A stretch of DNA of 64,000 nt, from contig CAVYNE010000016.1 in the NCBI GenBank assembly GCA_963769715.1, positions 48,429 through 112,428 on the forward strand, written 5' to 3'. A program made the position numbers and the translations under genes. Below, piece after piece: positions 45,347-54,593 of the stretch (within the stretch, counting starts at the first letter, position 1; every line of letters begins with the position of its first letter). This stretch comes from Palsa-504 sp963769715 (GTDB lineage: Bacteria; Actinomycetota; Actinomycetes; Streptosporangiales; Streptosporangiaceae). Under the pieces are notes generated by a model. That model made no database searches and was not told where the DNA came from. It saw nothing but the letters and a program-made list of their open reading frames with translations.

Positions 45347-46120
45347 AGCAGGCCTCTCTGGGGGCGGGTCGCGAACAACACAATCACGGCGCAGCAGGCC
45401 GCGACCGCCAGGTAGGGGAGGTACAGGTTCGCGTCGGTGACGGCGGAGGTCAGCGCCGCGGCGGACAGCCCGCCGCCCGCGCCGCCGGCCGCGCTGTGGA
45501 CGAACACGAGGGTGAGCCAGGCACCCGCGCCAGCGCCCGCGCCGGCAATCGCCGACCTGACGGCCACCGCGACCGCGAGGGCGAGCGCGCAGGCGGCGGT
45601 CATCGGCAGCAGCCAGGCGAAGGTGAGCTGCGCCGTGCCCGTCGAGGCGTGCGTGCCCAGGGTCGCGGCGCTCGCGATCAGGCCGAGCACCGCGTTCACC
45701 GCGAACACCGCGACGCCCCTGGTCAGCAGGACGAGGCGGTCGCTGACCGGCATGGAGCAGGACAGCTCCCACGCCGGGTCCAGGCCGGGACCGTAGGAGT
45801 AGGCGATGCCGACCGCCGCGACCGCCGGGGCGATCAGCCAGACAACCGGCTGGCCCACGCCCACCTGGGTCAGCGCGCCGACGGCCAGCACGACCGCGGA
45901 CGCGATCAGCCACGGCAGCAGCAGCGAGGGCGTGGTGAACAGCGCGCGCGCCAGCCCAGGCGAGCGCAGCAGCCGCGCCGCCGTCCGCTCCTGGCGGCCA
46001 GGATGACGGCGCCAGACTTCCGCGGCGACGTTCACCCAGAACGCGGTCGAGGTCGATGTCGTCGTTCGCCGCGCTGCGGCTCTCGCCGCTGATCGGCTCG
46101 TTCAACGACGGATCGTTCAT
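45343..46120 (-). pseudogene. membrane protein of the ABC operon, one-base frameshift
   Basis: Starts MNDPSLNEPISGESRSAAND at 46120 (ATGA overlap with the sigma stop) and reads DIDLDRVLGERRRG. Deleting one C near 46050 instead gives DIDLDAFWVNVAAEVWRRHP, running smoothly into the long downstream frame (GTG 46035 to 45343, 230 aa, with about six membrane segments: LPWLIASAVVLAVGALTQVG, AVFAVNAVLGLIASAATLG, WLLPMTAACALALAVAVAV). So the intact gene would encode ~258 aa. As written, translation could restart at 46035. Role: membrane part of the exporter or a sensor for the sigma factor. Confidence 0.65.
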
Positions 46121-46644
46121 CGGACTCCTCCAAGCGCCGAGCGCAGCAGGCGGCGCGCCCGGTGCGCGCGGCTCTTCACAGTTCCCTCGGGGACGCCCAT
46201 CAGCTCCGCCACCTCCGCGACCGGCCGGTCTTCCTCGTACATCAAGCGCCATACCTCCCGGTCCGGGCAGCCGGGCGGGCCGAGCGCCGCGGCCGCGGCG
46301 ACGTCGAGGTCCGTTCTCGTGACCGCGGCCTCGGCTGGGTCGCTGACCGGGCCGCCCTCGTCCAGCAGGGCCTGGGCCGCCGGCCCCTGCTTCCGCAGCA
46401 GCAGGGCGGCCTGGTTCCGCGCGATCACCCAGAACCAGGCAGCAGAGGTGCCCCGCGGCTGGTAGGTTCCGGCGTTCTTCCACACCGCGAGGAACGTCTC
46501 CTGAAGCACGTCCTCAACATCGTCCGGCGGCAGCGCCTTGCGGAGCCGGGCGGCCAGCCACGGGACATGCCGGTCAAACAGCTGCCGCAGCGCCATGTCG
46601 TCACCGCCAGCTAGGCTCGCGATCAGCTCGTCGTCGTCCATCAC
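46117..46644 (-). CDS. ECF RNA polymerase sigma factor (ABC operon)
   Basis: 175 aa. Region 2: LFDRHVPWLAARLRKALPPD, VLQETFLAVWKNAGTYQPRG and AAWFWVIARNQAALLLRKQ. Region 4: REVWRLMYEEDRPVAEVAEL and MGVPEGTVKSRAHRARRLL. No zinc-finger anti-sigma gene adjoins; the next gene encodes a membrane protein, which might fill that role. Its stop overlaps the next start as ATGA. Probably controls the exporter operon it heads. Confidence 0.9.
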   Translation of the reverse strand: MMDDDELIASLAGGDDMALRQLFDRHVPWLAARLRKALPPDDVEDVLQETFLAVWKNAGTYQPRGTSAAWFWVIARNQAALLLRKQGPAAQALLDEGGPVSDPAEAAVTRTDLDVAAAAALGPPGCPDREVWRLMYEEDRPVAEVAELMGVPEGTVKSRAHRARRLLRSALGGVR

Positions 46645-46719
46645 CTCGTTTATTGCACCCGACGCGCCGCAAGTTCACGACCAGGCGAAAAAACTTCAGA
46701 AGACAGATCACCCGGCCGC

Positions 46720-47140
46720 TGGGCGGTCGACGGCCGCGAGCACTGCAAGTCGTTCAAGGCCCGCCCCCTCGCTGACGGGTTCCTCACCGACCTCAAGGAC
46801 GCCGTCCGCGACCGGCGGCCCTTCAACCCGCGCACCGGCCTGCCCGACGCGGAGACGACCGAGGGCGAGATGATCACTTGGTACGCGCACGCCGCGCCTA
46901 CACCGAGGCCAAATGGGACAACCGCGCCCCGGTCTCCCGCCGCTCGGTCGCCGAGGTCCTGGTCACCGTCACCATCGCCCTCATGATGAAGGAGCCGGGC
47001 GCGCCCGAGCCGAAGGCGCTGCGGCAGGCGCTGTTCGCCTGGGCGTTCAACCCCGCCACCCTGAAGCACCGGGCTGCTCACGAGACCCGCACCATCCCCA
47101 TCCCGCCCGAACTGGTGCGGCTGCTGCGCGCCCACATCAT
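46720..47140 (+). pseudogene. decayed tyrosine-recombinase integrase
   Basis: Three pieces in changing frames: WAVDGREHCKSFKARPLADG / FLTDLKDAVRDRRPFNPRTG (N-terminal strand and helix typical of actinobacterial integrases); then YTEAKWDNRAPVSRRSVAEV and LVTVTIALMMKEPGAP (core-binding domain); then AAHETRTIPIPPELVRLLRA (catalytic-domain segment). A frameshift near 46895 and a large deletion near 47070 separate them. Beyond repair as a gene, but marks an old integration. Confidence 0.65.
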
Positions 47141-47314
47141 AGGGCCGCGACGCTTCATGACCCTCCGGATCTTCCGGCCCAGCCCTGCTGCAAAGTGCAT
47201 AGCCGACGAAGGGTGACACCGCGCACGGGCCGGGCGACGGCGGTTCTACGGCCTGCAGCCGGACTTCACGTGACGTCGTGAGGCGGCTGGCCGCGCGGAA
47301 ACGTACCGGATCGT

Positions 47315-48337
47315 TTAGAACTGGTTCGGCTGGTAGGTGGTGAGGCCGTATCGTCTGGCGACCGGGTTCCAGAGGCTGGCGAACGCATGCTTGCCAGCGG
47401 TCGCCTGGCCCTCGGGGGCGTAGGAGGCTCGCAGGCCGGCGTCGGATCGGCTGGTACGGTGGCAGCCGCGGGCGATGTTGTCGTCCGCCCACCGGGCGAG
47501 ATCGGCGTCCACCTGGGCTGACGCCTGCCAGGCACCGGTCAGGTCCTGCAGCATCGCGGCAGGCAGCAGGAAACGGCCGGGCAGGCTCCCGAGCCGGGAC
47601 AGCAGGCGCTGCCGGGACCTGGCTGCACGGGCGAAGGTCCGCGCGTCCTGGCGCAAGGACGGGCCGCAGCCGCGCACGCCGACGGCCGCATCGATGACAG
47701 CGGCACGGTCGGTGACGCTCTGCGCCAGCAGCCCGGACAGCCGCACCGCCGCCTGCCGCCGCGCGTCCTGCGACGAGGCAGACGGAGTTGTGCCCGTGGT
47801 GCCGCTTGCGGCGGTGCTACCCGAATGGCCCCGGAAGATGACGAACCCGGCCACGATCGCCACGAGCACGACGGCCACGATCACCGGGAGCATCCGGCGG
47901 CCGGAACGCCTCGGGCCGCCAGAGGCAGGCGCCAGCCGCAGGTCGCCGGGCATCGCCGTGGGCAGATCGCCAGGCGGCACCGGACCCAGGCCATCCACCC
48001 GCGTCGGATCCGTGCCGGCGGGCGGCAGTTGCACAGCGCCCGGCGGCGCCGGCCACGCCTGCGGGCCGGGCTGCGGGGGCGGCGGCCACCGAGGCGCATA
48101 CCAGGAGTCCCAGGGCTCGGACTCTGATTGCGGCAGCGGAGCGGCCGCGGGTGATACCGGCGGCGGCACCGTGGACTGCGGCCAGGCAGGGACCACTGGC
48201 AACGGCGCCGTCGACGGCTGGGACGGCGCAGCGGCGCCGGCGGCCGGCTGCCCGCAGACCGGGCAGAACCGATTTCCCGGCTGCACGGAGTGCCCGCACG
48301 CCGGGTTACCAGAACCCGCTACACCGGCCATAGGCAC
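47315..48337 (-). CDS. zinc-ribbon membrane protein with Pro-rich linker
   Basis: 340 aa. N-terminal zinc-ribbon-like ACGHSVQPGNRFCPVCGQP, in which the first Cys of the usual CxxC is missing (NPAC instead of CPxC). Then ~110 Pro-rich residues, a membrane segment (RRMLPVIVAVVLVAIVAGFV, ~147-167) and an outer helical domain with Cys residues (VRGCGPSLRQDART, NIARGCHRTS). This layout is common in actinobacterial envelope proteins of unknown role. The frame is complete and clean. Confidence 0.75.
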   Translation of the reverse strand: MPMAGVAGSGNPACGHSVQPGNRFCPVCGQPAAGAAAPSQPSTAPLPVVPAWPQSTVPPPVSPAAAPLPQSESEPWDSWYAPRWPPPPQPGPQAWPAPPGAVQLPPAGTDPTRVDGLGPVPPGDLPTAMPGDLRLAPASGGPRRSGRRMLPVIVAVVLVAIVAGFVIFRGHSGSTAASGTTGTTPSASSQDARRQAAVRLSGLLAQSVTDRAAVIDAAVGVRGCGPSLRQDARTFARAARSRQRLLSRLGSLPGRFLLPAAMLQDLTGAWQASAQVDADLARWADDNIARGCHRTSRSDAGLRASYAPEGQATAGKHAFASLWNPVARRYGLTTYQPNQF

Positions 48338-48485
48338 AGCAGGCTAGACCACACGTCCGCGCTCGCCAACCGGAACGCGCTGACTGCGGCCTCATCACGA
48401 GCCGCTGCTCCCGCGCGCTGACCGGCTCAGCAGCCGCCGGGCCGAAGCCCGCCCCGGCGTTGACCGCAGCGTCGCAGCGCCGGGC

Positions 48486-48800
48486 GAAACCGCAAGACCG
48501 GCCGGTCTTCTCCAGGGCCGGCAGATCTTCTCACCCGCCCGGACTGACCACCTTGCTGATGCCGTCAAGCACAATCCGCCCCAGGACATCGACGGCCTGC
48601 TCGCCTGGGCGGCCGGCACGGACGAGAACGGGCTCCACGTGGTGACCATGTGGCAGTCCAAGGCCCATATGGACCGGTGGGCCGCCGAGCAGCCCTTCCC
48701 CGCGTTCCAGTCGCTCGGCCTGACCGATGTGGCATCGAACATGGAGGTCACCCCGCCCGAGGCGGGCGCGCCCTGCACCAGGAGCAGGCCAACCGCGCGC
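48486..48800 (+). pseudogene. ABM-like (dimeric alpha/beta barrel) domain relic
   Basis: The frame holds HLADAVKHNPPQDIDGLLAW, ENGLHVVTMWQSKAHMDRWA and FPAFQSLGLTDVASNMEVTP, matching the last two-thirds of an antibiotic-biosynthesis-monooxygenase-like domain. The first strand and a start codon are missing, and the 3' end runs into unrelated sequence. Probably a broken small protein. Confidence 0.5.
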
Positions 48801-48927
48801 CTGAACCGCCCCGGCGTTTCCGGCGGCGGCGTGCGGGCGACCGCCACTGGTGCGGCCGCAATTGTGACGGCGGACGGCAACAGGCCCGGCTGGGCCGAGG
48901 CCAGCACAGAGGCATATTCTGCATCTC

Positions 48928-49140
48928 ATGCCTGAACGGCCGCCTGATGCTGCGTGGCTGAAGCTAGGTGCGGAGCCAGGGCTCTGCGGAGCCTGCAGGC
49001 ACGCGAAGCTCAACGAGACACGGCGGGACACCGCCTACCTCCGCTGCACGCGCGCCGCGTGGGACAGCACCCTTTCCCGTTACCCGCGTCTCCCAGTCAC
49101 GCAGTGCGGAGGATATGAGCGGCGCGAGGGGAAGCCCTAA
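48928..49140 (+). CDS. small Cys-containing conserved-looking protein
   Basis: 70 aa: AAWLKLGAEPGLCGACRHAK, TAYLRCTRAAWD, LPVTQCGGYERR. Four Cys (CxxC, C, C) could hold a zinc ion. The pattern recurs in actinobacteria in my memory, but no function is known to me. ATG 48928 begins inside the tail of the preceding relic. No signal peptide. Confidence 0.6.
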   Translation: MPERPPDAAWLKLGAEPGLCGACRHAKLNETRRDTAYLRCTRAAWDSTLSRYPRLPVTQCGGYERREGKP

Positions 49141-49475
49141 TGCCGCGCGCCACCGGGGGCCGGATGCGGCAGCGGATGTGCTCGCAGACGATGCTGGTGC
49201 GCAGGCCGGCGACCTCAGACCGCTGCGTGAGATTCATCTCCGCTCGCGGCGCAGCTCGCCATCGGCGGCCTCCAGCAGATGATCCCCTTCGGGCGCAGCG
49301 CCGACGGCAACATAGGCGAACAGGTGGTCGCCCAGACTACGGCGGCTACACGCGCGCGTGCTCGACCCAGACCAATTACGCTTCGTGACCTGCTGAATCG
49401 CTTGCTGCGGACCCGTGCCGGCGGCCGCCAGAACACGGTCCTGATGCCCGGCACAGGTTCGGGCATCCTCAAGAC
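49141..49475 (+). other. intergenic stretch
   Basis: 335 bp with short frames only. Nothing recognised. Confidence 0.4.
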
Positions 49476-49765
49476 ATGGAAACCGGCGGGCGCCCGGACT
49501 GCGGCGTGTGCGCCGCCGTGGACGTGCATTACCCGAAGACCGGCGGCGCCCGGGCGGCAGCCGTCCTGGCCGCCGATGCCGCCTTCACGCACGTGCTGGC
49601 CGAACGCACCGCGGTGGTCCCCCGGGGATGCCCGCAGCCGACGCGGCGGACCTGGTCCGGTGCATGGCCGGCCGGTACCGGCTGCCCGGCGCACTACGCC
49701 GCGCCGATACCCTCGCGCGGACGAGCCCGCCCGCAGCCACGATGACCGACCGCCAGCCCGGCTGA
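49476..49765 (+). pseudogene. nfi: endonuclease V with internal deletion
   Basis: N-terminal part: METGGRPDCGVCAAVDVHYP then TGGARAAAVLAADAAFTHVL, containing the AVDVHY strand (catalytic Asp) of endonuclease V, an enzyme that nicks DNA next to deaminated bases. After base ~49620 another frame gives ADLVRCMAGRYRLPGALRRA then DTLAR, which resembles the C-terminus of the family (RCM.GYRLPE..R.AD). The ~130 residues between, with the other catalytic residues, are gone and the frames differ. The gene is dead. Confidence 0.65.
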
Positions 49766-50354
49766 CCTGAGCAGACGCGCGGAACGCGGCATGTGAGTGG
49801 TGCGCCGCGAGGCGCTTCGTTGTATCCCCGGCGTAGCCGGGATGGATTGGAGGGGTGTCCTTGGGTCCGATGTCTTACCTGGCGCCGAAAGGTTAAGGGG
49901 ACAAGAGCATGACAGGAAACCGGCGGCCGGGTCCAGGTATCAGGGACGGTGCGCCGGGGGACCCGCGCGATACGGTGAAAGCTAAACTGCCTGAAGCCTA
50001 ATCTCCAGATGGTGCAAATGCCCGCCCGCCGGAAAGATACCCGGAGCCGGCGCCGCATCCTGCGCCGGTCTCGCACTCTGGCCGCGCACCCTCACTGGCG
50101 TTCGGTTAGGAAGTGGGTCTGGCGGGGGTTCATCCTGGCGTGCGCGGGGGTTCGGTGACGTTGCGTGGTTACCCTCGCGGCGCGGGGCGGGCTTGTGCGT
50201 CGACTGATCTGTAACGTTGCGTGAGATCGGTGTGTGATGCCCGGGATGACGGCGAGCGGTGTCCGGGAAGGCGCTGGCCGGGCCGGGCTACGGCGGTGCC
50301 AGGCATGCCGGTGTCCCGGCGCGGCGGGTGCCGGACTGGGAGAGCGTGCGCGGG

Positions 50355-52241
50355 TCAGGCGGCTGGCGGGGCGTTCGGCTGCTGCGATCCTGGCGTCGCG
50401 GGCAGGGGCAGCAGGTGCAGCCGGGTGGCGGCGGGCACGACGTCGTTGCTCTTGCGGGCTCTGACTTTCTTGATGGTGAAGCGGGGGTAGTGGCGGCCGG
50501 GCCGCCAGGCGGTGACGAGCCGCAGCGGGTGCGCGGTGATGTCGCGGCGGGTGATCTCGATGGCCGCGGACAGGGCGCTCGCGGTGGCGCCTTGCCCGGC
50601 GCCGATGCTGGCGGTGACCGCGCAGCGCAGCGCGGTGGCGCTGATCCGGGCGGGCTCGGCGCCGATCGCCGCGGCGATGCCGGCGCCGGCGATCCGCAGC
50701 GCCTGGTGGGCGGCGACGGTGGCGGCGGCCATCCGGTAGGCCCCGGCCGGGGTGGCCGCGGTGACGGGCTGCCCGCCGGCGAGGGTCTGCTTTTCTTCCA
50801 GGTAGACCAGCTCGCTGGCCCACCGCATGCCGTACAGCCCGGCGATGTCGCGGGCCGGGTAGGCGATGGTGTCCATCAGGCTGGTGATGATGGTGACGGT
50901 CTCGGATACTTCCACGCGGATCGTGCCATCCGGCGGCAGGCACAGCCCGCCGTCCCCGTCATCGTCGCCGCCGGCGGCGTCCAGGATGCGGACGGACGGT
51001 CCTGCGGGCGGGGCGGTCAGCAGCGGGTGACCCGGCGGGACATCGAAGACCTGGTCGATATGGTATTCGATGACACGGACCTTATAGGTGCAGCCGCGCC
51101 AGGTGATCGCCGCTTTCCAGGTGCCGTCCGGCAGCGGCCGTCCCGAGCGGCGCAGGTTCCACGCCGCGGAGACCCGCCAGGCGAAGTGCCTGCCAGCCTC
51201 GATCTTGGCGGCGATGGCCTCGCGGCTGGGGAACCCGCGGTCGGCCAGGTCCAGGTCACCGGGCCCGTAAGCCGGCTCGAGGCAGGCGGCCAGGGTGGTC
51301 TCCCCGGTGCCGCACGGGCCGGCCGCCCAGGCCACCGCGCCGCGCCACCACACGTCAGTGACTTCTACCATCCGGATCTGCGGGTCAGCGGGCGCGCCGG
51401 TGCTGGCCGGGCGGCCGAAGTGCGCGGCGTTGCGGGACTGCCCGCCCGTGCCCTTGCGGTCGCTGCCCTTGGGGTCGGCGACGTTGCGGACGGTGCCGTC
51501 CTTGGCCAGCACCCGCAGTCCGTGCCAGCGGCCGCCGGACCACGGCCCGCCCTCCAGCGGCCGCAGCCGGACCGCCGTCCGCTGCCCGCCCGGCGTCCCG
51601 GCCGCCGGCAGGCACACCGCCGCGACGCCGGGCAGCGGGACGGCCCGGACCTGCCCGCACAGCCCGGCCAGCAGATTCACCAGCGGCCGGACCCCCAGGA
51701 AACTGTCCGCGTCCGACAGCGATGACGACGCCGGCAGGTCATATACCGGGTCGGCTTCCCGGGGCCGCTGCGCCAGCGTCCGCAGCGTTCCCGCAGCCGT
51801 GCCGGGCATCAGCGCCCGCGCCAGCTCGATCTGCACCGCCAGCCGCGGCGTGATCTTCCGCGACCGCCGCCCCGGCAGCCCGGCCAGCGCCGCGTCCAGC
51901 AACGCTGGCGTGAGCACCGCCGAGGCGAGCCCCAGCCCCGTCCCCTCCCGCACCGGTCGCGGCTCCCCGGCGATCCCGGCCGCCGCCAGCTGATCCGCCG
52001 TCCACGCCGGCCCGGGGGCCGCCGCGCCCGGCAGCGCCCCGCACGCCACGATCCCTCCGCCCGCACCCGGCAGCCCGGTCAGCCGGCCGTCGGCGTCCTT
52101 CCAGATCGCCGGCATCGCCATCACCTCGGCCCGCCCCGTCGCCGCGTCCCGCGGCGCACGCTGCTCCCGGCCATCCCGCGCGGCGGCATCAGGCGGCGTG
52201 ACGCCGCCTGCGGCACCGGGTACTGTCGCAGCCGGAAGCAT
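50355..52241 (-). CDS. IS4-family transposase (copy 2)
   Basis: 628 aa, same start logic as copy 1 (GAGGGG 7 bases before ATG 52241). All catalytic motifs are kept: DLADRGFPS and YGMRWASELVYLEEK. It differs from copy 1 at three residues (ERAYGPG to EPAYGPG, YHINQV to YHIDQV, GLCRPP to GLCLPP). The frame is intact, so it could act on copy 1 even if its own right end is damaged. Confidence 0.9.
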   Translation of the reverse strand: MLPAATVPGAAGGVTPPDAAARDGREQRAPRDAATGRAEVMAMPAIWKDADGRLTGLPGAGGGIVACGALPGAAAPGPAWTADQLAAAGIAGEPRPVREGTGLGLASAVLTPALLDAALAGLPGRRSRKITPRLAVQIELARALMPGTAAGTLRTLAQRPREADPVYDLPASSSLSDADSFLGVRPLVNLLAGLCGQVRAVPLPGVAAVCLPAAGTPGGQRTAVRLRPLEGGPWSGGRWHGLRVLAKDGTVRNVADPKGSDRKGTGGQSRNAAHFGRPASTGAPADPQIRMVEVTDVWWRGAVAWAAGPCGTGETTLAACLEPAYGPGDLDLADRGFPSREAIAAKIEAGRHFAWRVSAAWNLRRSGRPLPDGTWKAAITWRGCTYKVRVIEYHIDQVFDVPPGHPLLTAPPAGPSVRILDAAGGDDDGDGGLCLPPDGTIRVEVSETVTIITSLMDTIAYPARDIAGLYGMRWASELVYLEEKQTLAGGQPVTAATPAGAYRMAAATVAAHQALRIAGAGIAAAIGAEPARISATALRCAVTASIGAGQGATASALSAAIEITRRDITAHPLRLVTAWRPGRHYPRFTIKKVRARKSNDVVPAATRLHLLPLPATPGSQQPNAPPAA

Positions 52242-52289
52242 CGGCGGACCCCTCGCAAGAGGCAGGTACAGGAACCGCCGATGCTTCCG
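52233..52289 (-). promoter_or_regulatory. hairpin over the IS4 transposase start (copy 2)
   Basis: Arms 52233-52247 and 52275-52289 are perfectly complementary over 15 bases, with the start codon in one arm and the ribosome site in the loop. Identical to the hairpin in copy 1. Confidence 0.6.
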
Positions 52290-52767
52290 CATATGCCCGC
52301 ATTCGTCCCGTAACCGGCGCGGCGTGTCACCGCGAACCCCGCACAGCAGCCCTCGCCGCCCGCAGCCACCCCGGGTCCGCCGCGTTCAGACGCCCGGCCG
52401 GCAACGCACCGTGACATCAGCCCGCAAATCCCACCGATCACCCTACGTAACAGTGATCGGCAAAGCCGCCCCGGGCAGGCCCGCGCCGGATCAGCAGGTC
52501 ACGCGGCTCCAGTAACGAAGAGTGGCGCACCCTCCGGATGCGGAGCGATGTCCAGTGAGGACATTGAAGGGGATGAATGGGCCGCCTAAGTCGCGCTATC
52601 ACGTATGACGAAGACGAACGCGGGATCGCCTAAGGGACGCGAGTCCTATGGCGACGGAGTTCCCATAGTAGTCGCAGGAGTAACGACCTGCCAAGGGAGG
52701 CGGGAAAGCCGCCTGCAGGGCGAAGGGGAACAGGTGACTGGACACCAGGGACGGAAAGGTATGCGAA

Positions 52768-54549
52768 ATGCAGAACGCCGAAACGGTGCTGGGAGTCCTC
52801 CGTGAGCGCGGCAGGAAGGGACTGCCGCTGGATGAGCTGTACCGGCAGTTGTTCAACCCGCAGTTGTATCTGCTGGCCTACGGGCGGATTTACTCCAACG
52901 ACGGAGCGATGACGCCCGGGGCCACCAGGGAAACCGTGGACGGCATGTCCCAGGGCAAGATCGGCCGCATCATCGATGCGGTGCGCCACGAGCGCTACCG
53001 GTTCAGCCCGGCCCGGCGGGCCTGGATCCCGAAAAAGAACGGGAAGCTCCGCCCTCTCGGGCTGCCTACCTGGTCGGACAAGCTACTTGGCGAAGTGGTA
53101 CGCCTCCTGCTGGATGCCTACTACGAGCCGGTGTTCTCCGACCGCTCCCACGGTTTCCGTCCCGGCCGGGGCTGCCACACGGCACTGCGAGAGGTGGCCA
53201 ATACCTGGACCGGGACGACCTGGTTCATCGAGGGCGACGTCGCCGATTGCTTCGGGTCTTTGGATCACGAGATAATGACCAAGATCCTGGCGGAGAAGAT
53301 CCACGATAACCGGTTCCTGCGGCTGATGCGTAACATGCTCCGAGCCGGATACCTGGAAGACTGGGTGTGGAACGCCACGCTGAGCGGCGCGCCGCAAGGC
53401 GGGACCGTTTCACCAGTCCTTTCCAATATTTACCTGCACAAGCTGGACGACTTCGTCGGGAACACGCTCATCCCTGAATATACCCGAGGGGAAACAAGAA
53501 CCCGGAACAAGGAATACGAGCGAGTACGTCAAGCGTATGCGCGGGCACGGAAGAAAGGTGACCACGAGAAAGCGCGGGAACTACGCAGGAAGCAGGCCTT
53601 CCTGCCGAGCGTGGACTGCGACGACCCCGGTTACCGCAGACTCCATTATGCCCGGTATGCCGACGACACGCTCTTCGGGTTCACCGGACCGAAAGCCGAG
53701 GCCGAGGAGATCAAACAGCGGCTGACCACGTTCCTGCGGGACGAACTCCACCTGGAACTGTCAGCCGGGAAAACCCTGATCACGCACGCGCGTACCGGCG
53801 CGGCGAAATTCCTCGGATACGAGATCACCACCCAGCACAGCGGCACCAGCGGCCGGAAGAGAATCAACGGCAGCATAGCGCTGCGCGTGCCCAAACCGGT
53901 GATCAAGGCCAAATGCGCGCCCTACCTGGAACGCGGCAAACCCGCCGCCCACAGAGCCCTGCAGAACCTCGGCGACCACGACATCGTCGCGGCCTACGGG
54001 GCGAAATACCGGGGCATCAGCCAGTACTACCTGCTCGCCGGCGACGTCCACCGGCTGAGCCGGCTGCGGTGGGTCATGGAGACCTCGCTGCTGAAGACGC
54101 TCGCGGCCAAGCACGACTCGACGGTGACGAAAATGGCGGCCCGCTACAAAGCCGTCATCGAGACCCCGCACGGGCCGCGCACCTGCCTCGAGGCCGTCCG
54201 CATCCGCGAGGGCAACCAGAAACCCCTGGTCGCACGGTTCGGCGGCATTCCCCTCAAACGGCAGAAAACCGCGGTCATCATCGACCGCGCTCCCGGCCGG
54301 GACCCCTACCCCCGCAAAGAGATCATCACCCGGCTCCAGCGGAACAGGTGCGAACTGTGCCAGCACAGCGGCCAGGTGCAGGTGCACCACGTCGCCAGGC
54401 TCGCCGACCTCGCATACCCCGGCCAAGGCCAGCCAGCATGGGCCAGGCTCATGGCAGCAAAGCGGCGCAAGTCCCTCGTGGTCTGCCCGCCCTGCCACGA
54501 CCAGATCCATGCCGAACGGCCACCAGCCGCAATACCAGCCACGGCGTAA
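52768..54549 (+). CDS. ltrA: group II intron reverse transcriptase/maturase with HNH domain (intron B)
   Basis: 593 aa. RT blocks: KNGKLRPLGLPTWSDKLLGE, HGFRPGRGCHTALREV, FIEGDVADCFGSLDHEIM, SGAPQGGTVSPVLSNIYLHK and catalytic ARYADDTLFGF. An insertion of ~50 charged residues (NKEYERVRQAYARARKKGDH) lies before the YADD block. Maturase X domain near 410-480. C-terminal HNH endonuclease: CELCQHSGQVQVHHVARLAD and CPPCHDQIHAE, which would cut the second target strand in retrohoming. Only distantly similar to the intron A protein, so the two introns are different lineages. The frame is intact. Confidence 0.93.
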   Translation: MQNAETVLGVLRERGRKGLPLDELYRQLFNPQLYLLAYGRIYSNDGAMTPGATRETVDGMSQGKIGRIIDAVRHERYRFSPARRAWIPKKNGKLRPLGLPTWSDKLLGEVVRLLLDAYYEPVFSDRSHGFRPGRGCHTALREVANTWTGTTWFIEGDVADCFGSLDHEIMTKILAEKIHDNRFLRLMRNMLRAGYLEDWVWNATLSGAPQGGTVSPVLSNIYLHKLDDFVGNTLIPEYTRGETRTRNKEYERVRQAYARARKKGDHEKARELRRKQAFLPSVDCDDPGYRRLHYARYADDTLFGFTGPKAEAEEIKQRLTTFLRDELHLELSAGKTLITHARTGAAKFLGYEITTQHSGTSGRKRINGSIALRVPKPVIKAKCAPYLERGKPAAHRALQNLGDHDIVAAYGAKYRGISQYYLLAGDVHRLSRLRWVMETSLLKTLAAKHDSTVTKMAARYKAVIETPHGPRTCLEAVRIREGNQKPLVARFGGIPLKRQKTAVIIDRAPGRDPYPRKEIITRLQRNRCELCQHSGQVQVHHVARLADLAYPGQGQPAWARLMAAKRRKSLVVCPPCHDQIHAERPPAAIPATA

Positions 54550-54558
54550 GTCACCAGA

Positions 54559-54593
54559 GAGCCGGATGCCGGGAAAGCTGGCACGTCCGGTTC
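54559..54593 (+). ncRNA. group II intron B domain V
   Basis: The hairpin begins GAGCCGGATGCCGGGAAAGC and closes TGGCACGTCCGGTTC, with the GAAA tetraloop and AGC-type catalytic triad region expected for domain V. It lies 9 bases after the RT stop. The domain VI stem follows directly (about 54601-54648). Confidence 0.88.

Larger units (their letters stand above)
50093..52524 (-). mobile_element. IS4-family insertion sequence, copy 2 (damaged right end)
   Basis: Left end CACTGGCGTTCGGTTAGG at 50093 as in copy 1. The body matches copy 1 with at least six single-base differences over 2.4 kb. The right terminal repeat reads TAACGAAGAGTG instead of CCCTAACCGAACGCCAGTG: exactly seven C residues are absent, making the copy 7 bp shorter (2432 bp). 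The flanking duplication GCGCACCCT shows that the element inserted as a complete unit, so the end was altered afterwards or mis-read. Orientation relative to the window is the same as copy 1. Confidence 0.88.

Noticed and set aside
52523..52540. GTGGCGCACCC considered as the 5' end of intron B
   Set aside because: It is not a GUGYG start, and the GCGCACCCT at 52525 matches the IS4 target duplication at 50084, so the intron begins upstream at 49800.
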